Positions 7,210-8,225 of a stretch of 8,225 nucleotides of DNA are shown here, piece after piece (position 1 is the stretch's first letter; every line of letters starts with the position of its first letter). The stretch covers positions 1 through 8,225 of the forward strand of contig PMHI01000730.1 in NCBI GenBank assembly GCA_003156615.1, given 5' to 3'. A program made the translations under genes and the position numbers. The notes beneath the pieces are model-generated. The model saw only the letters and a list, made by a program, of their open reading frames with translations, was not told the DNA's origin and did no database searches. Origin of the DNA: Acidobacteriaceae bacterium (GTDB lineage Bacteria > Acidobacteriota > Terriglobia > Terriglobales > SbA1).

Positions 7210-7232
7210 CACGGTTTGAGTCTCAGCCCGTG
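7210..7232. repeat. 23-bp interrupted palindrome after the GNAT gene
   Basis: On the plus strand CACGG (7210-7214), two unpaired bases, TGAG (7217-7220), a central T (7221), CTCA (7222-7225), two bases, then CCGTG (7228-7232). All arms are symmetric about 7221. It begins 22 bases past the GNAT stop codon. On the minus strand it is followed by a moderately T-rich stretch (TTACTACTGATTACTGG), so it could be a weak GNAT terminator. The exact symmetry would equally suit a dimer-binding operator in front of the hydrolase gene. Confidence 0.4.
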
Positions 7233-7253
7233 CTGCGCAGTTCCAAATATCAA

Positions 7254-7880
7254 TCACACTCGATCCAACAGCTGACTCAACCGTCGCCGGACATCTGGCC
7301 ACTCCGACGCCACGATTGAATAGCGCATCGAATCGCGAGCGATATAATCAGCGGCCATTCGATGAGCCCTGAGTACTCCCTCGAACTTGCAGCCAATACG
7401 TTCGAGCGCAGCGGCTGAACGCTGGTTCCGTGCGTCCGTATGAAGGCACACCCGGAGCACCTGCCATGTTTCGAAGGCATGGGTTAGCATGAGCATCTTA
7501 GCCTCGGTGTTGGCTGAAGTCCGGATTGCCGGGCGGCTCAGCCACGAATAGCCAATCTCACACGCATCGGGCAGCAGGCGGCCATGCCGGGTATGGCCTT
7601 GCGGCCACGACCACTGTTCAAGGTTCCAAAAGCGCGTCGAACCAAGAAGGACGCCGTCGTCGGTCCGGACGATCGCGAATGGCACCGCGCTACCCGCATT
7701 CCTCCAGGCCAGAGCAGTATCGACATAACGGATGGCTTCGGTCTTGCCCTGCGGGACCGGGCTCCACTGATACAACGACGGGTCAAGAGCTGCGGCAGCT
7801 ACCAAACCATCAATATGACGGTGTTCAAGAGGTTCAAGACGAATATACGTGCCTGTCAAGGCAAGACCTTCGGTTCCCAT
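7254..7880 (-). CDS. GNAT family N-acetyltransferase (RimJ/RimL type)
   Basis: 208 aa acetyl-CoA-dependent transferase of the Acetyltransf_3 group, whose members acetylate protein N-termini or small amines. The N-terminal LTGTYIRLEPLEHRH (9-22) is the usual opening. EIGYSWLSRPAIRTSANTEA (108-127) forms the strand and the acetyl-CoA pyrophosphate loop; many relatives have QRTGANTEAK here, so the RTSANTEAK version keeps the key part. The NQRSAAALERIGCKFEG stretch (152-168) is the typical C-terminal motif, and RYSIVASEWP near the end is also characteristic. ATG 7880 is chosen because GGGAG (7890-7886) lies 5 bases before it and the domain starts right there. In-frame starts at 7916 and 8006 would add unrelated residues. 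The true acceptor is unknown. The next gene on the same strand is the carbon-nitrogen hydrolase. Confidence 0.9.
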   Translation of the reverse strand: MGTEGLALTGTYIRLEPLEHRHIDGLVAAAALDPSLYQWSPVPQGKTEAIRYVDTALAWRNAGSAVPFAIVRTDDGVLLGSTRFWNLEQWSWPQGHTRHGRLLPDACEIGYSWLSRPAIRTSANTEAKMLMLTHAFETWQVLRVCLHTDARNQRSAAALERIGCKFEGVLRAHRMAADYIARDSMRYSIVASEWPDVRRRLSQLLDRV

Positions 7881-8083
7881 ATCTTCTCCCAAATGCGTTG
7901 AGCCACCAGCCGCCATGGAATCCAGCGATGCTTCAGCCGCGGCCCAGAAGATGGCTGAAGTTCCTCGACCATCGCTCGCCAGATATAGCACAGAGCGGGA
8001 TTCCATTTTCCATCAACCTTGATGGCTTCTCTGGGCTGATGCTGCCCGATGACATCGCTGATATCGCGCTGCCTACTACTCAT
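7856..8083 (-). CDS. Doubtful small hypothetical protein upstream of GNAT
   Basis: 75 codons from ATG 8083, or 104 from TTG 8170. The product starts MSSRQRDISDV and ends KIWEPKVLP. It is charged and rich in tryptophan, with no signal peptide, membrane segment or family I recognise. Its end overlaps the GNAT start by 25 nt, which would suit translational coupling, but no good ribosome site precedes ATG 8083. The opposite strand is also open in the codon-aligned frame, which weakens the case. It could be a real small gene, a decayed one or a chance frame. Confidence 0.2.
   Translation of the reverse strand: MSSRQRDISDVIGQHQPREAIKVDGKWNPALCYIWRAMVEELQPSSGPRLKHRWIPWRLVAQRIWEKIWEPKVLP
7982..7990 (-). 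promoter_or_regulatory. Possible extended -10 promoter for GNAT
   Basis: The minus strand reads TGC-TATATC, an extended -10 element with a 4-of-6 hexamer. No convincing -35 lies 16-18 bases upstream. It would give a leader of about 95 nt before the GNAT start. Weak evidence. Confidence 0.2.
8010..8025. repeat. 16-bp palindrome CCATCAA-CC-TTGATGG
   Basis: The 7-base arms (8010-8016 and 8019-8025) are perfect reverse complements around CC. It lies 130 bp upstream of the GNAT start codon and about 20 bp upstream of the possible -10. The size and position suit a transcription-factor site, but no regulator gene is in view. Confidence 0.4.
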
Positions 8084-8225
8084 CCACTGGTCCGGCTCAA
8101 ATCGCGCAAAGTGGCTATTGCCCACCGCACCTCGCCGAGAGATACTGCAATCCCCGGCGCTCGATGGCAAAAGAACGCGGCATCACATCAAATCTCGGGC
8201 TTTACGTTTACGCCGGAGCCGCCAT

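Larger units (their letters stand above)
7055..7253. other. Spacer between GNAT and carbon-nitrogen hydrolase genes
   Basis: 199 nt on the transcribed side of two minus-strand genes. It contains a 23-bp dyad (7210-7232), a short protein-like remnant (7130-7201) and the ribosome site of the hydrolase (GGAGA, 7065-7061). No good -35/-10 pair is visible for the hydrolase on the minus strand, so co-transcription with GNAT remains possible. Confidence 0.5.
7881..8225. other. 345-nt stretch upstream of GNAT with no confident gene
   Basis: It contains the GNAT ribosome site, a possible extended -10 and a 16-bp palindrome. Two codon-aligned antisense reading frames cross it. The minus frame (ATG 8083 or TTG 8170, stop at 7856) gives 75 or 104 aa. 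The plus frame (ATG 7928) stays open to the window edge, at least 99 codons. The plus translation has only one glutamate and the minus one is tryptophan-rich. I recognise neither, and both may be shadows of each other or of noncoding DNA. Confidence 0.4.

Noticed and set aside
7051..7302. 83-codon minus-strand frame whose TGA overlaps the hydrolase ATG (ATGA), as in coupled operon genes
   Set aside because: It begins inside the GNAT gene in another frame, has no recognisable domain, and the hydrolase has its own good ribosome site. The ATGA overlap is probably chance.
8162..8183. Short minus-strand peptide frame beginning MPRSFAIERR
   Set aside because: It stops after 22 codons in total with no ribosome site or recognisable match.

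Overview
The window looks like chromosomal DNA of a soil-type Acidobacteriota (Terriglobia-like). The main reason is the first gene, a 1246-residue 'Oar-like' TonB-dependent receptor with a signal peptide and an N-terminal carboxypeptidase-regulatory-like domain. This gene family is strongly expanded in Acidobacteriota. The moderately high GC content and the secreted glycoside hydrolase fit the same assignment. No RNA gene, CRISPR array, insertion sequence or phage gene is visible.

Layout: bases 1-156 hold a promoter-like leader with a perfect 10-bp inverted repeat just upstream of a consensus TTGACA. Bases 157-3897 (+) encode the TonB-dependent receptor. Bases 3898-4028 are intergenic and contain a strong hairpin. 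Bases 4029-4808 (+) encode a CutC-family TIM-barrel protein. It is followed 22 nt later by an exported GH29 alpha-L-fucosidase at 4831-6219 (+). A 46-nt convergent gap separates this block from two minus-strand genes: a carbon-nitrogen hydrolase (7054-6266) and, upstream of it, a GNAT acetyltransferase (7880-7254). The 199-nt gap between those two holds a 23-bp dyad and a short reading-frame segment resembling the tail of a gamma-glutamylcyclotransferase-like protein. Bases 7881-8225 hold no gene I can name.

How the genes may work together: the plus-strand block reads as a small glycan-use locus. The receptor would take up a ligand through the outer membrane, and the fucosidase would remove L-fucose from glycans in the periplasm or outside the cell. 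CutC, closely coupled to the fucosidase, is the odd member: the family is named for copper homeostasis, yet nothing else here concerns copper. The minus-strand genes look like general small-molecule enzymes with no evident tie to the glycan block. I saw no clearly new system. The points most worth a second look are the CutC-fucosidase pairing, the strictly paired cysteines of the receptor, the possible gene remnant near 7130-7201 and the operator-like repeats.
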